64,000 nt of DNA from Pegea sp. RAD2-039 (taxonomy: Eukaryota > Chordata > Thaliacea > Salpida > Salpidae): positions 558,001 through 622,000 of the forward strand of contig JAQGEQ010000263.1 of assembly GCA_034620365.1 (NCBI GenBank). Reading direction: 5' to 3'. The notes under the pieces are model-generated. The model made no database searches. It had not been told where the DNA came from and was given only the letters and a program-made list of their open reading frames with translations. The number at the start of each line of letters is the position of its first letter. Position 1 is the first letter of the stretch. A program made the position numbers and the translations under genes. Positions 1 to 16,600 of the stretch are shown in pieces.

Positions 1-2496
1 TGAGATTTGAATGTCAATTAGAAAGCAAAGTGTTTTTGTATCGACGATTATGTAACAACACAAATTACGATGACTCGACCACTTTTGCAATGACGTTAAT
101 TAAAAGTGAAAACGCGATTTTTTGTGCAGCTGTTGCTGATGACGTCATTGTTTATAGAGTCCAGTGAAGATTTGTTTCAAATTTTTAATAATTTCAACTT
201 AAAACGAATTTCTTTCATGAAATTAAAACTTAAATAATTTTCTAAAAATTTGATTTTTTCTTGCCACTAAATGTCGCTAATGAGCAGCTTACGTCAATTA
301 CTGAAGCTTTATCTTTCCTAATTCTTCCCAGTCATTAAAAAGTGAATATTTTGTTAAAATAATCGCTACAAACCTGCTACTATGTTAATGTTTGTAAAGC
401 TTGCTATAAAGTCTAACGACAGCGGGTGGTTTGTATGACATCATCAAGTATTTGAGCTGCTACAAACGAAGGCATTTGGAAAATTTGAAACTTTCTCCAA
501 TTTATTTTTGAGCGTTTATAAAAGTTTAAATATCCCGAAGGTCTCAAATCTTTTGATTTCAATCGATAAGGTAAATATAGAATGTTGATAAAATCTCAAT
601 TTTATGAGAGACTCTGTTTCAATCTTTAAAATGATCAAATTATTCGACCGAATCGACAAATTTTGTTCCTATAAAATGATGTTAAATCTTCTTTCTAAAA
701 GAACAATCCAAAGATATCTGAGTATTCTCTCGATGAATCTACTTATTAAAGACTTTAATATCAGCTCGAATTAACTTCCAGTTTCTTAGGTCTTCAAGAA
801 GATAATTAGAAGTCAATTTTTATGTTCAAACTTTTCTATTCACCAAGCATTTCTTAAAGATCTTTAAAATCGAATTAACTTTACAAAATCGATGAATAAA
901 TTGTTTGAAAACCTTTTTATTTTAAATCGAACTTAACTTATAAGAAGCTCAACATTTTTTTGCAAAATTAGTCATGTGACTATTCAATTTTCACACATAA
1001 CTGTTTGTTAAGTAAAATTATTAAACTAAATTACTGTATCTTCATCCATAATCATGTAAAAATTCTTTAGAGTTTGAATAGCTGAAGACTTAATTATAAT
1101 TTAATCGAATTTAAGATAAAATTAAAGTTTTTTATTTAGAAAGTAAAGAAAGTAAATTCCTTAAGCACACTTAACTAAAAACAACTGTAAAAATGATAGA
1201 TGTAAAAATTAAACCATCAAAACTTTTAACAAAGTCAGATATTGCAATATATCAATTCAATTGTTTAATATGAAAACAATTAAGCATTTATAAAACTGTT
1301 GTTTGAATATAAAAGTATTTTTGCAACTTTTAATGAAGATTTTATGCAAACAAGCGACACGCACTTCTAGTTCCGTTGTAAAGTTGTTTACAAAAAGTCT
1401 CAAAAGTCTTTTGATGTAATTTGTAGTTTGAAAAAGATCTTATTATACATCATGATGGAAATTAGAGGAACTTACAAAACAAAAAATTGAAAATATAAAC
1501 CAATTGATGGAGAAAAGAAGTAAAAATGTGGATTAAACTTGAATAAACTTGAAATTGAAATAATTCTTTATTGGAGAAGAAGTTTAAATTTTAGGAAACA
1601 ACTTTTTCTATCAAGTCTAAAATAAATGTATCGATAAATTGATAAAAACTTGAGCTAAAGTAATAAAAAGAGCTAATTTTTTTGTCGCTATGTTTCTAAA
1701 GGTAAAAATGTAAAAAAAAAAGAAGTTTTAATTATAAAAAAATTAAGTATTTAGTAATAATTGATTTATTTATTTCACAATAACATTCTAGAATACTTTA
1801 GTTGTGAAAACGCTTATCTTGCATTAAAATTAATTTTATACAAACTTATTGCTTATTTACTTATTTAATGATTAGTATACAAATAGAAATTTACTTTTTA
1901 AGCACTTTCATTTTTCTACAGCTGAAAATTGTTTTTGAAATCAATCAATTAAAAGATAGAAAAATTCATTTTTATTTTTTTTAAATCCACATTTAAAATA
2001 ATTCAATTTCTGATAAATCTTTTGATTAATATTTTATTAGCTCTTACAGCAAAAAAGTTTTCAGAAAATTGATGTTGTAAATGTTAATGAATTCATGTTC
2101 TGTACTGAATTACAGTTTCGTCTTTTTATCAAATAAGTATTTTCATTTTTTATGAGTTCTTAAAATATTATTCAAATATTTTGTTAATAAATTATAATTT
2201 TTTTATTTCAACTTTTTTTCCAGAAAATTTAAAAACAATTTTGACAAAAACAAAAAAAGATCGATTCTCAAAAACTGCTCACTTGTGACGTCATTTAACG
2301 AGACCATCAAACAAATTGGCTTTTTTCAAATCTGCATTAATTAAACATCAAAAAAACTCTTTTTTTAAAACATCCTTTTTAACTGTCCAAATCTGTACAT
2401 CATTTACACAAAAACCTCAGAATACAAACAAAGCAACATCATTGACGTCATAGCGGTGTACGCGATCGATACATGACGTCACAGGACGTGCACATC
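1..2496. other. AT-rich intergenic DNA, no gene seen
   Basis: I see no open frame with family resemblance, RNA gene or clear repeat. TGACGTCA octamers occur near 140, 2286, 2443 and 2474, three of them just past the end of the complexin-like gene. The last 200 bases may include the 3' UTR of that minus-strand gene. Confidence 0.6.
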
Positions 2497-3351
2497 TCAC
2501 TCTTCTGCGATAGAAGTCTTGATTTTCGTCCATGACTCTTTCATGATTGAAATAACGCTATGAGCAACTTTCACGACCCCCTCTTCTTCTTCTTGATCTT
2601 GGAGTCGAAGAAGATCCGGAAGACACAGAGCAAGCTGTCGATCCTCTTCACAGGACTTCAATTTGTGTTTTCTTCTCATCTCTTCCCGAAAATTCGCTCT
2701 TTCTGATCTTCTACGCGCCTGCATCATCCGGATTTTTTCTCTGTACATCAAGATATGTATTAAAAGAGCTTTATGACGTCACTAAGCGATCGAGAAAGAT
2801 AAGATTCAGCGAGAAGTTTGTCTCCATATTTGGTCATGAAACGCGATTATTAACTGAAGCGGAAATTGAATTTGACTGAAATTGAAATTGAAGGATAAAA
2901 AGAAGTTATTGAAGCGTAACTAAAACCAGCTGAGTCAATCAAAGTGACAAATTTGGCGTTTAATCAATCTTCTAAAAGCTTCGATATTGAACAATTTAAA
3001 AGTCTGAAAATTGAATTAAAATCGATTCAAGTTTTCAGCGAAATATAAATAATAATTATTATTAATAATTATCAACAATTTTTTGCTTCAAAAACTGTTT
3101 GTAAAAAAAGATGAATTTTTGTGAGAAGTCAAACTCACTGTCGTTCCTTAACCGCTTCTTGGGTTCCATCTTCTTCTTCCTCAACCTCTACAGACTTTCG
3201 TTCTTTATTAGAGTCTTCTGAAAATCCTTCTTCAGGTTCTCCAGTTATCTTTTTGATATGTTTTCCTATCTAAAAAGAACAATTTAAAGTTCTAGGAAAC
3301 TAATTTCAAGATTCCTACTTTTTCGCGTAACGGATTCTTTACAACTTCCAT
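2497..3351 (-). CDS. complexin-like SNARE regulator (3 exons)
   Basis: Exons on the minus strand are 3351-3319, 3269-3139 and 2740-2497 (stop), giving about 135 residues, the usual complexin length. The start M-E-V-V-K-N-P resembles the short amphipathic N-terminus of complexins. Exon 2 is an acidic accessory-helix-like stretch. Exon 3 starts the arginine-rich central helix: the segment MMQARRRSERANFREEM aligns without gaps to the KMEAEREAVRQGIRDKY region of vertebrate complexin, and a basic K-x-K-L-K then an acidic tail follow. Complexins bind assembled SNARE bundles at the presynaptic membrane and control vesicle fusion; that role is inferred from the family. There is no C-terminal CAAX box. 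Exon phases close (33, 131 and 244 nt). The call rests on remembered sequence; another small coiled-coil protein is the alternative. Confidence 0.72.
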
Positions 3352-5039
3352 CGCTTCAAACTCACAAAAAAATTACATCAAAATATCTGCAACAACAAAA
3401 AACTCATTTATAAACACTTTCACCAAGGTTCTACATCATCAGTATGACGTCATCAGCGATCCTAGTATCGCGAGCCACAACACTGAGAGTTGAACTGTCT
3501 CTTATACCTCTTGCCTTCTTCCTTTGAAGAAGAGATTATAAATCGATTTTCTCTTTTGATCTTATTCCATTTACGATGTAAGTTGTGATCCTGTATTACA
3601 AAACAACAACAAGGTTATTGGCTGCTAATAAAATCATTTTTAAAAGATTTGTTCTTGATACTTTTGAATATACAAAGAATTGAAAATGACAAAAATCGTT
3701 CTTTCAATAAATAATGAAAATTTTCGAAAAGTAAAATCAATATTATTTTCAGTAATAAATGTTTGTTCAACATGAATAGAAATTTATAGAAGATATATCA
3801 ATGATTTTTTGCAAGATGTAACTTTTAATTATATTTAAATGAAAATTAAGTATAAAGTTCATTTATTTATATAAAAGTTTTTATCTAAACTTTTTGTTTT
3901 TTAAGATTAATTAGTTTTTTTATAAATTTAACATCAAATTTTTACTTTATTTTTCATCAAATTAATTTACCTGCCAGTTTTTAGGCATTTTTAAATTAAT
4001 TGTAATTTTATTTTGGCAGCGGTTCAAACAACATTTCGATCAAAGCAAAAAATATCTAAAAATAATTTCTGCTTTCTTTCAAATGAAAATAGAAAATCTT
4101 ATTTATATAACCAAGGTGTATGAGAACTCAAAATACTTTAAGGTCTTTGAAAAATGATCTTATAATAGATCATGTTAAAGTTTGTTTCAATCACTTAAAA
4201 TAATTAGTATAAATGATTATAAAGTATTTCTAATTAGCTCGAATTACAGTTGTATAGATTGTAAAGGTTTTTTGCAAATTTAGTGATTTATAAAACGATT
4301 TGTTTGTATTTAAAATTAATTCTTATTAAACATTTAAAACAACTTAATTATAAATTTTAATTTTTTGTATCCTAGAAATTGATTGTTTTAATAATTGATT
4401 GTTTAATTAAGTTTTTAAGATTGAAATTTCTTGATTTTGGAAATATGAACAAATTTTTCAGTTTACTACAAAATAATTGCGAGAAATTAAGTAGTTGTTT
4501 TTAAAATACTCAAATTTTGAAACTAAATTCATTTATATTGATTAAAATAGGCAAAAAGTTTACTTTTTAATCACAACAGACTAATACAAAGAAATCTTTG
4601 AATAATAATTAATAATTTATTAAGGTTAACTTGAAAGGATACTTATTCTGGTAAATTTAAATTAACAAAAGATTAGTTGGAAAGCTTTCTGTAAAAGTTA
4701 TTAATTAGAGGTAATGACTGTTAAACTAGGATAAGAAATAAATTAAAAAAAATTTTTTTCAGTTAAAATACCTTTTAAAAAGTTTTTTGTTAGAAATCCA
4801 AAAATGAAATTTATTTTTTTAGACACAATGAACTTTATCAGTTAAATCATTATAAAGTCAGGATACTTAGAATCAAAACATTTGGATATTTCGAACAAAA
4901 TTATTCAAAAGTAGTTTTGATTTGACATTTAAATTGTTGATAAATAATTAATCGAATAACAAATTTCAAAAGCCAATTCCGACTTTTATTATTCAAAATA
5001 AAAAGTTGTGGTTTTAAAACAGAAATATTTGGAATGCAA
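3352..5039. other. intergenic region upstream of complexin, downstream of CDK8
   Basis: Very AT-rich. An acceptor-like AG at 3387-3388 (minus strand) lies 36 nt before the complexin start. One TGACGTCA lies near 3443. No open frame or RNA gene is recognisable. Confidence 0.6.
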
Positions 5040-8289
<3,250 letters not shown>

Positions 8290-10653
8290 TTTTTGATCGA
8301 ATTTTTTTTTTAAATTATAAAAATCTGATAAAAACATAAATGATTTAAGAAATTTATCATAAAATAAAATTAGCAAATCATATTATTATACAAAAAATTT
8401 GAATAAATTCGAGTTTTCTCTAAGTATCAATTTAAAAGTAATTTATATAAAAGTTAAATATTGAAATGCTAGAAAACAGTGGTTTAAAATCGAAACTATG
8501 CATAAAAATTCTTTCTAAAAATATAATTAACAAAATAAAAACATTTTTGATAGCAACAAAATAGTGATAAAAGTTTTTATTAACTTATTAACTAATAATT
8601 CTTTGATAATTCAAGTTTAATAAAACTCAAATAAATAAATATACAAAATCATATTATTTAATTTTAGTGTTTTCAAAATACAAGAAGATTTTTTACAATA
8701 TTTTTGATAGTTTTTATTGTTTACATATAAAAAACCTAAATTTTACAAATTTGAACAAAATATTTTTCAAAATCTTTTTACAAATTAAATTCTTAGATTT
8801 AAAGTATTCATAAAAAGGAATTTGTTTTTTTTTAATGAAAAATCATATGGTTTTGTATACTCAATTCTTAAAGAATCGGCATTCAGAAAAAAGATGAAAA
8901 AATAGATACAAATTAGCTTTTTTATCTACAAATAGTTTGTCATTAAATTTTCGCTTATTGAAATGATTTATAAATCTAAAAACACCTTAGAAATTTTAAT
9001 TGTTTATTGAAGCCTGTAAAATATGATTCTAGTCTCTAATCTTCATATTTCTTTTTGTATCATTTTCTATAATTTTAATGATAGTCATCAAAAATTGTTT
9101 TGATAAATCGTACTATCATGAAGTTAGGGTACTTATCCCCACAACTATAAACAAATATACTTCTTGAATAATAATATATAATAAAAAGACTTGCTTCTAG
9201 TGAGAACGATTATATTGGGGCACCTTTGAAATTATTTTTTCTGACTTTTGTTAACTGAGTTGTTAACTGAAAAAAATCTAGAGATCAAGATCCTAGATCA
9301 ACTCTAACTTTACTAAAAAATGTTTGTGCATAATGTAGGATTGAAACTAACTTAGTAGGCTTATTAATCAATATATTTCTTTCGTTTAAGCATTTACATA
9401 TATTTGAAATTGATTGCTGTTCTAAATCATCGATGTAATTGTAATTTTTTGTAATTAAGCATTTATTTATAAGTAACATTTTAATATTAGAAGCATCAAA
9501 ATTAAACAATTGAATGATTACTTTTTCTAAGAGACTAATTCATTATTTATCAAAATGATTTATTTTCTTAATTTCTTTATTTAAATCTAATTAGTTGATG
9601 AAACTGGTAACTTATTTTATTTCATGTAATTAATTTCTTTAAGTTATTTTACATCTAAATTTAAATTAAATTTAGAATTTAAGAAATTCTACTTTTTTTA
9701 ATGATTTTTTCGAAAACAAAAAACGGTAAAAATAATGGGAATTAATTATTTCTTAAAAAGTTTAAACTTACTTAATTGATAGAAGATAAAAAAAGTTTGA
9801 TTCATTTCTTTATTTTTTAACAAAGAAAACTTTTATATGAGCAAAAAGTTTAAAATATATTATTTATTCAACACCTCTTAAAAAAGGTAATTCTTTACAA
9901 TAAATCAAAACTAGATACAGAAAATAATTTAAATGCTACAAATTAATTCAATTTTACTTAATATCATTATTCAATCTAACTGCACTTCATATTTTGATCT
10001 ACATTACCATCTAGGTAACTTTTTAGTATTCCTGAACTATTTAATAAGGTTTGTTTTTAAATGAAATCATTTTCTAACAATTATAACTAACAAATATTTT
10101 ATTAGAACTTCTCCCAATAAATTTAATTAAATTTTGGTTTGTTTAATCTTTATTAATTTTGCTTTAATATTAAAAGAAAATATTTAGAGAATGCTTTTTC
10201 TATTTGATTAAAGCACAGTTGTTTATTAAACTTGTTATCTCATCAACTTTATCTTTTTAATAATGAAAGAAGACTAATTAGATAGTAAGTAGTATTTGGA
10301 ATTTCATTGTTGCATGACTTCACCAAAATTGGACAATTTTTACTTGAAATAAATCCCTAATCAATAACTATTGATTATTGGAAACAGGAACTTCTGTTTA
10401 CTTAACTAGGCTTACAAGAAAGATAACTCGTTTTGTTTGCTTATTTATTTAACCTCTTTAACTATCATTAACACGTTTAAGTTTTAAAGTTTTTACATTT
10501 ATCCAAAAATTGAAATTTTTTCAGCAATATTCAAACAGTTGAATTCAACTGCTGATTTTATAAATAGAATTTCCATAAAACTTGACTGTTTTTACGGTTG
10601 TTGTTTCATAGAATGAATAAACAAAGGAACAAAAAACATCAACTAAACAACAA
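8290..10653. other. AT-rich spacer between CDK8 and the phosphodiesterase gene
   Basis: Both neighbours are transcribed leftward, so this holds the CDK8 upstream region and the end of the phosphodiesterase gene. An acceptor-like AG (minus strand, 8325-8326) lies 36 nt before the CDK8 start. The small open frames here have no coding character, and no TGACGTCA copies are present. Confidence 0.55.
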
Positions 10654-13600
10654 TTAGAATACAGTGACAGTTTTTTCGTGTTCTCCTTCTTTCCCCCATT
10701 TTTTACGATTATTCAGACAACCATCAACCAGTGGTTTTAATTTAGGAGATACTTTTGCTAGTTTCTGAAATTAGAAGTTGACTTTTTTAATTTTATTAAA
10801 GAGCTAACATTATTTTCATCTTGTAAAATAGCTAAGTAGTTTTTAAAAGAATACAGATCAGACAATGTAAATTTAAAACAAGATGTCAGTAAAATAAATT
10901 AACATTTTTCAAATAATTATTAGGTAAGCTCATAAAAACATTTTAAATTTTATGAGTCTTAGAAAAATAGATGTAGATTGGTAATAAAATATTCAGCTTA
11001 ATTAACAACTCTTAAACAAATTAAGCTCTGTTCATTGAAACATATGTTGTTTTGGAATCAATTGTTTTTCATCACCTGATACAAAGGCAAACAAATAGCA
11101 TCAATAAATCCAATTTGCATCTCTGGGAGCTTGTGTTTCAGATCTCTATTCATCATATCTTTTGGATTTTGATGAAGACGTTCTTTTTCAAAGTCTCCTT
11201 GCTCAAAGAACTCTTCAGCAATTTCTTGAGCGATCTGTTTTTAAATAAAAAAACTCAACAATGATTATTAAATCGAGTTTTCAGGTAAAATATTTTCTGA
11301 GTGTAAATAGATAAATTTTTGACTGAAAATCTATCTAAAAAATCCAAAATAGATGAAATAAGAATAAAAAGTTTTGATAAAATACTTTTCGTTGTATTTG
11401 CCAAGGTTTTGTAATAGCGGCGACATCTGTTGACGTCATCACCATGCTCCTGTCAAAAAAAGCAATTTGTAAAAGTTGATAAACTGTGAAAAATAACTTA
11501 GACATAAAAAAGATTTGTTTTTAGAACAAAATCTGAAATGAAACAAAAGTGATCTTCTATCAAAGTATTTTGACTTTGAAAATAATTCTTCTAAATTAAT
11601 TAAGTTTCATACTTTTCAATTAAAACGAATGTTATGTCAGTAAGTATCAAAATGAATCTATTTTTCAGGATTTTAAACATCAAACCTCAACAGAGACTTG
11701 TGCTTTTCGTTTGTCCAATCATATGATTTCGTGTCAACTACATCAAAGAATTCCTTTCTTCTTTGGAAGTATACGGCAAGATCAGTACTGATGATGGAAT
11801 GCTCAATCAAACGTATCACTTTAGTGTACTGAGATTGACTTAAATGTGAAAATATTTCACAACCTGAAATCATGTTTACAAGTTAGAAGATTTAAATGTC
11901 AACAAACTTGAATAAAAAAATACAATTTAAACTGATCGCCTAAGGCAAGATATGAAAGTTGAAACTCAAGAACTGACAAGCAACTAGTTGATAGAATGTC
12001 TTTAGTAGAATGCACAGAAATCAAAATTTAAAGAAAGCTTGTCTTTTATTGATTTGTTGCTATTTTACAACATTTGTGTTTGAGTTTGCAAGAAAAAGAA
12101 AGATCAAAGTAAAGTTTAATGTTTGCTTTAATTTGACTTTGTTTAACTTTAAGCAATAACTTTTTAATATTAAACAGTATTATTGTTCGATTTTAGACAT
12201 TTTTAAAATAGCATTATCAAAACTTTACTAAAATTATCTGAATAAAAACATTTTTTAAACTGTAGGAAGATCAGGAAGTGATATGTCATGGAGTTAGATA
12301 CAAATTGAAAAGAAGATCTTGTTCAAGTCGCTTCAATTGGATCACATCTCATAATCATCTTAACAATTACAATTGCTTCCAGCAAAAAGGACTTAATCAC
12401 CATGGTAACAGCTGATGACGTCATCATACTACATTTAAGCAATTGAATTTGTAGCGAGTGACTGTGACGTCATCCGCTATTTGGTATTCGTCGAAGGTGT
12501 TTGTTCTTTACCAGAAAACGCGATTCAGTTTTTTCAACTGCATTTATTGAATGAGACGAAAATGGCCATTTTGAGGCCAAAAACTGATTTCCATGATTTG
12601 TTACTGAAACTGACAGAATGCGGCGACGTGAGTCGATGACGTCATCAGCTTTCTATTTCACTTTGAATAACTTTTATAGGTTTGCAGTTTTATGCAGAAG
12701 CGAATTGAATCAATGAACGACTTGTGGATCGAATCGATGACCCGAATATCGCGTAATGACGTCATCACCACTACTAATAAACCGCCCATGAAGATTCTAT
12801 TACATATGGGACTATTAACCAAAGAAATGGGCTTGAACTTTGGCATGGCTGCCCTTCATGGTGGTCCATTAGGTGAATTGGTTCAGTGGTCGGACCTCAT
12901 GGCTACACTACATCTTTTGGGTCATGACGTCACGTTGTCATGGTCACCAGAGCGCCTGGAAAAGTTGCTAGGCAACATAGATGATTTTAATGGCTGTCTC
13001 CCAACAAAAAGAAAATTCGATCTCGTCTTTACTGATGTCAACGGCGTTTCTCAAGTACTGATGACGTCACTGGCTGCTAATGAATATGATGACGTCATCT
13101 TTTGTAGATGATGCAAACTTTAGGAAGTCTCCATGACTACCGTTGTGTCCTAAGAGTTTTGGATGTGTTTGGAACCGAAGCAGAGTTTAATCATCCATTG
13201 TTTAATCCAAACAAACACCAAGGCGGTGATTGGGGAGGTGCTGACGTCATCAGTGCTGTGTGATGACGTCATCATCACGTGTTGCAGGTCGTGGTTTAAA
13301 TCTTGCTCAATTCTTCACTCACTTTCCACATTCACCTGACAACTCATTTTTGGGATTTGTCGTTGCTAAGCAACCTGAGGTGATGACGTCACGACTTCGG
13401 TAATTCGTCATTTGCAAAAGTTGTTTGTTGATCACATGGTTTTGTGACGTCAGAGATCGAGCGCTACTTTACGGGAAGCGAAGAGAAGTTTTGCGTGGTC
13501 GGAAGAAAGAAGAGTTTTTGGAGCTGATACGTCATCAGTTTCCCGATGTCCACGTCACAATGGAAGGCAAAGTCTCAGATGACATCATTAACCACGGAAA

Positions 13601-16600
13601 TGTGGATCAGGAGACGTTTTTAGGATTGTTACGAAGCGCGAAGCTCTTTGTTGGCTTTGAATCACCTATAGAGGGTCCTGCTGCCCTGGAAGCGATTTCA
13701 CAAGGAGCTGTCTTCCTTAACCCCAAATTTGATCCACCAAAGAGCTTAGATCTTTCAAAACCAACTCGTAGAAAGATCAAATCTCAGAATCCTTTTGCTG
13801 AAGAGTTTATTGGTGAGTTGATCTTTGTGGTGATCTTTTTGAGACCTTTCTTTCGAATCAGGGGAGCCTTTTGTTTATACAATTAATATCCGGAACCATA
13901 CTGATGTTAATCGCGTTTTGTCAAGGATACAACAACAACCTGCCAATCAACCGTTTGTTCCTCATCAATTCACATTTGAAGGATTCATCGAGGCATGTGA
14001 AGATCATTTAATGATGTTGCGATCTTATTTGCTTCTTTACAGCGAGTCAACGGCTACGTGAGTAATCAAGATTTCTGCCCGGGTGAAGTAAAATATTTGG
14101 CGGGAACAATGACTTCTTGGATCGGTCAAAAATCCGAATTATCTCCGAGTCTTAATCAGGTATCTTTTGACATCAAATTTGAATCTTTTTTAATTGAGTT
14201 TAAACTTTAGATCAAGACTTCAAAGCCTTTTGAAAGCTGTACGGCGTCATGTAAACGTCACAAACTCATTTGTGAGCCTTCTTTTTTCAGTAAGATCAAT
14301 AATTATGAATCTTTTCAAGCAAATAATGTCTTATGTTCTTCTTTTCGAACGATATATCCGAGAAAAGAGTTGGAATCATCTTCATTTTCTCTGATTCCCA
14401 CTTATCTTCCTTCTCTTGATCTTACAACTAATGAATGCTTGATTCAATCTGATTATCTTCTCTTTTCATGTGCCTCACATCCTCCAAAAGATATGATTCG
14501 GTTATGTCCTTGTAAAATCCCACAAAAATGATCAATTTATAATTTTCATGTCTCATAAAGTCTTTAATTTAAAACTAATTAAAAAGTTGATGAAACGGTG
14601 AAGACCTTCACTTTGAAGAAGCATCAATGATTGATTAAAATGATGATTCTCCATCGTTGATGTAGAGTACAATCTCGCTAATGGATGTTCAATCCTACAA
14701 ATTTCAAACTTCTTTTAAAAATCTAATAAAATCTTTTTAGAGACACAAAAAACTATATTTTTGCTGATAATAAAATAACAAATTCTATTTACTTTGCTTG
14801 GAAGTCATTCGTCCGACCGCGGTGGTCTAAATCATGACAAAGACAACTTACAAGGACTGCAAGCTTCTCAATATCATCAAATAAGTCCCCAAGACCTCCT
14901 TGAGTCATCATACAAAACGCACTTTGACACACATTGAATGCATGCCTCCAATTATGATATCTAACCGGTCGATAGTTGCGTTTTACACTTGCTAGCCATC
15001 GACAGAACACCTTCACGAAATATCATATTCAATTATTGATGTTATTTAATCATCAAGACCTCAGTTTCAATGTGGAACTTCTCAAAAAGATCTAGATCTG
15101 TAAACATCCGTAGAGATGCTCGTAAAGTGTCATCTGTATCCATTAAAAGATCACTAAACTGAAAAGAAAAGAGATTGTATGTCCTAGAAGATGGGATATC
15201 CGTAATCTATAATATGTTAGATTGTTGAATTGCTTAGTGATTGAAGTGACTAACCATTAGAGGTTTGTATTCTTCTAAAGGTGCAATGGCGTGATATGAT
15301 AAAACCTGTAGAAAGCGAATAAGTCAACAGATAGTTGTTAAATCATAACTAAAAGTCCTTTTGTCGCAACATAAACATTTACAGATAAAGATTTATATCT
15401 ACATCAATCGAAACTGGTCATTCAGATGTTTGCTTACTTCTAAAACAACTTGTTGACGGGCAGCAAGTTTTGCTTGTGACTCATACATCTTCGCTTGTGA
15501 AATACCGAGACCACAAAAGATTGCAAATGCTTCTAGTAAATGTCCATCACCTTTTGTGAACTTGTTCCCTTTACTTTCAAATTTATTGATAAGTTGGATT
15601 ACACCTGAAATCATCAACATCTTCAATTCAAGCTCATTTGATGAATGACTTTTTAGCTGATGATTAATTAGTCACAAGACACTCACCAATGACTTTATGC
15701 TGACTATTTTTAATTGGGACACACAATAAGGACCTTGTTTTGATTCCAACTAGTTTATCTTCCTGGAAACAGGAAGAAAATGAACCTTTTTCGTCAACAT
15801 CACATAACCTACCTCAAATGAAAATCTTCGGTCTTTTTTTGATTCAGAAACATTTACCGTCTACAAAAAAAGAAGATTAATTAAAAAGATCACGTGTTGA
15901 TGTGTACGAGTCACCTCTCCCGACTGCCGAACATGCGTCACAATTCTCGAATTCAAAGGAGTTTTATGAGGACTCCCTTTAATCGATAAAAGATCACCAA
16001 CCTCATCAGACACATGCTCAAAAATCTGACTGACAAAAACTGCAACAACCAATCAGAATCGAGTTGGTTGTGACGTCATCACAACTCACCATCACTTTTT
16101 TGAGGGTCACAAAGTTGGACGTTTGCTCGCTCGCAACTCAGCAAGCTCGTCACGTTGATTAAAATCTTGTTGATGACTACATTCAGTGATCTTTGCTCCT
16201 CAAATAACATCCGAGCAAGCTCCAGAAGAACCTGTGTATGTGATGACCTCATAGATGAGTAGACGTTGCTGTGATGACGTCATCACCTCATTACGACGAT
16301 TTTCAATTTTGATTTGTTCGAAAAGTTGCGCGTTGTTGATGACAATTCCACAGAAGCTGAGATAAGATGCAAAGACCTTCTCATCTTTTGTGTTAAATGG
16401 TCCGTCGTTCTTATTGATTGCTTGAGCGACCCCTACAATCTAAAGGAAGATGTTTGTGTCATCAAATAAATGATGAAGAAGAAGAAGATAGAATTTGAGG
16501 AGAATTGTTGCTTTTGCTAATTTTGATCCTAATTTTGTTATATCAATGTTGATAACTTTTGAAATTATAAAATTGGCAAATGAGAGATGTAGATGGTGTA

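Noticed and set aside
9285-9509. Minus-strand open frame downstream of the phosphodiesterase gene
   Set aside because: AT-rich low-information residues, no splice partners and no family resemblance.
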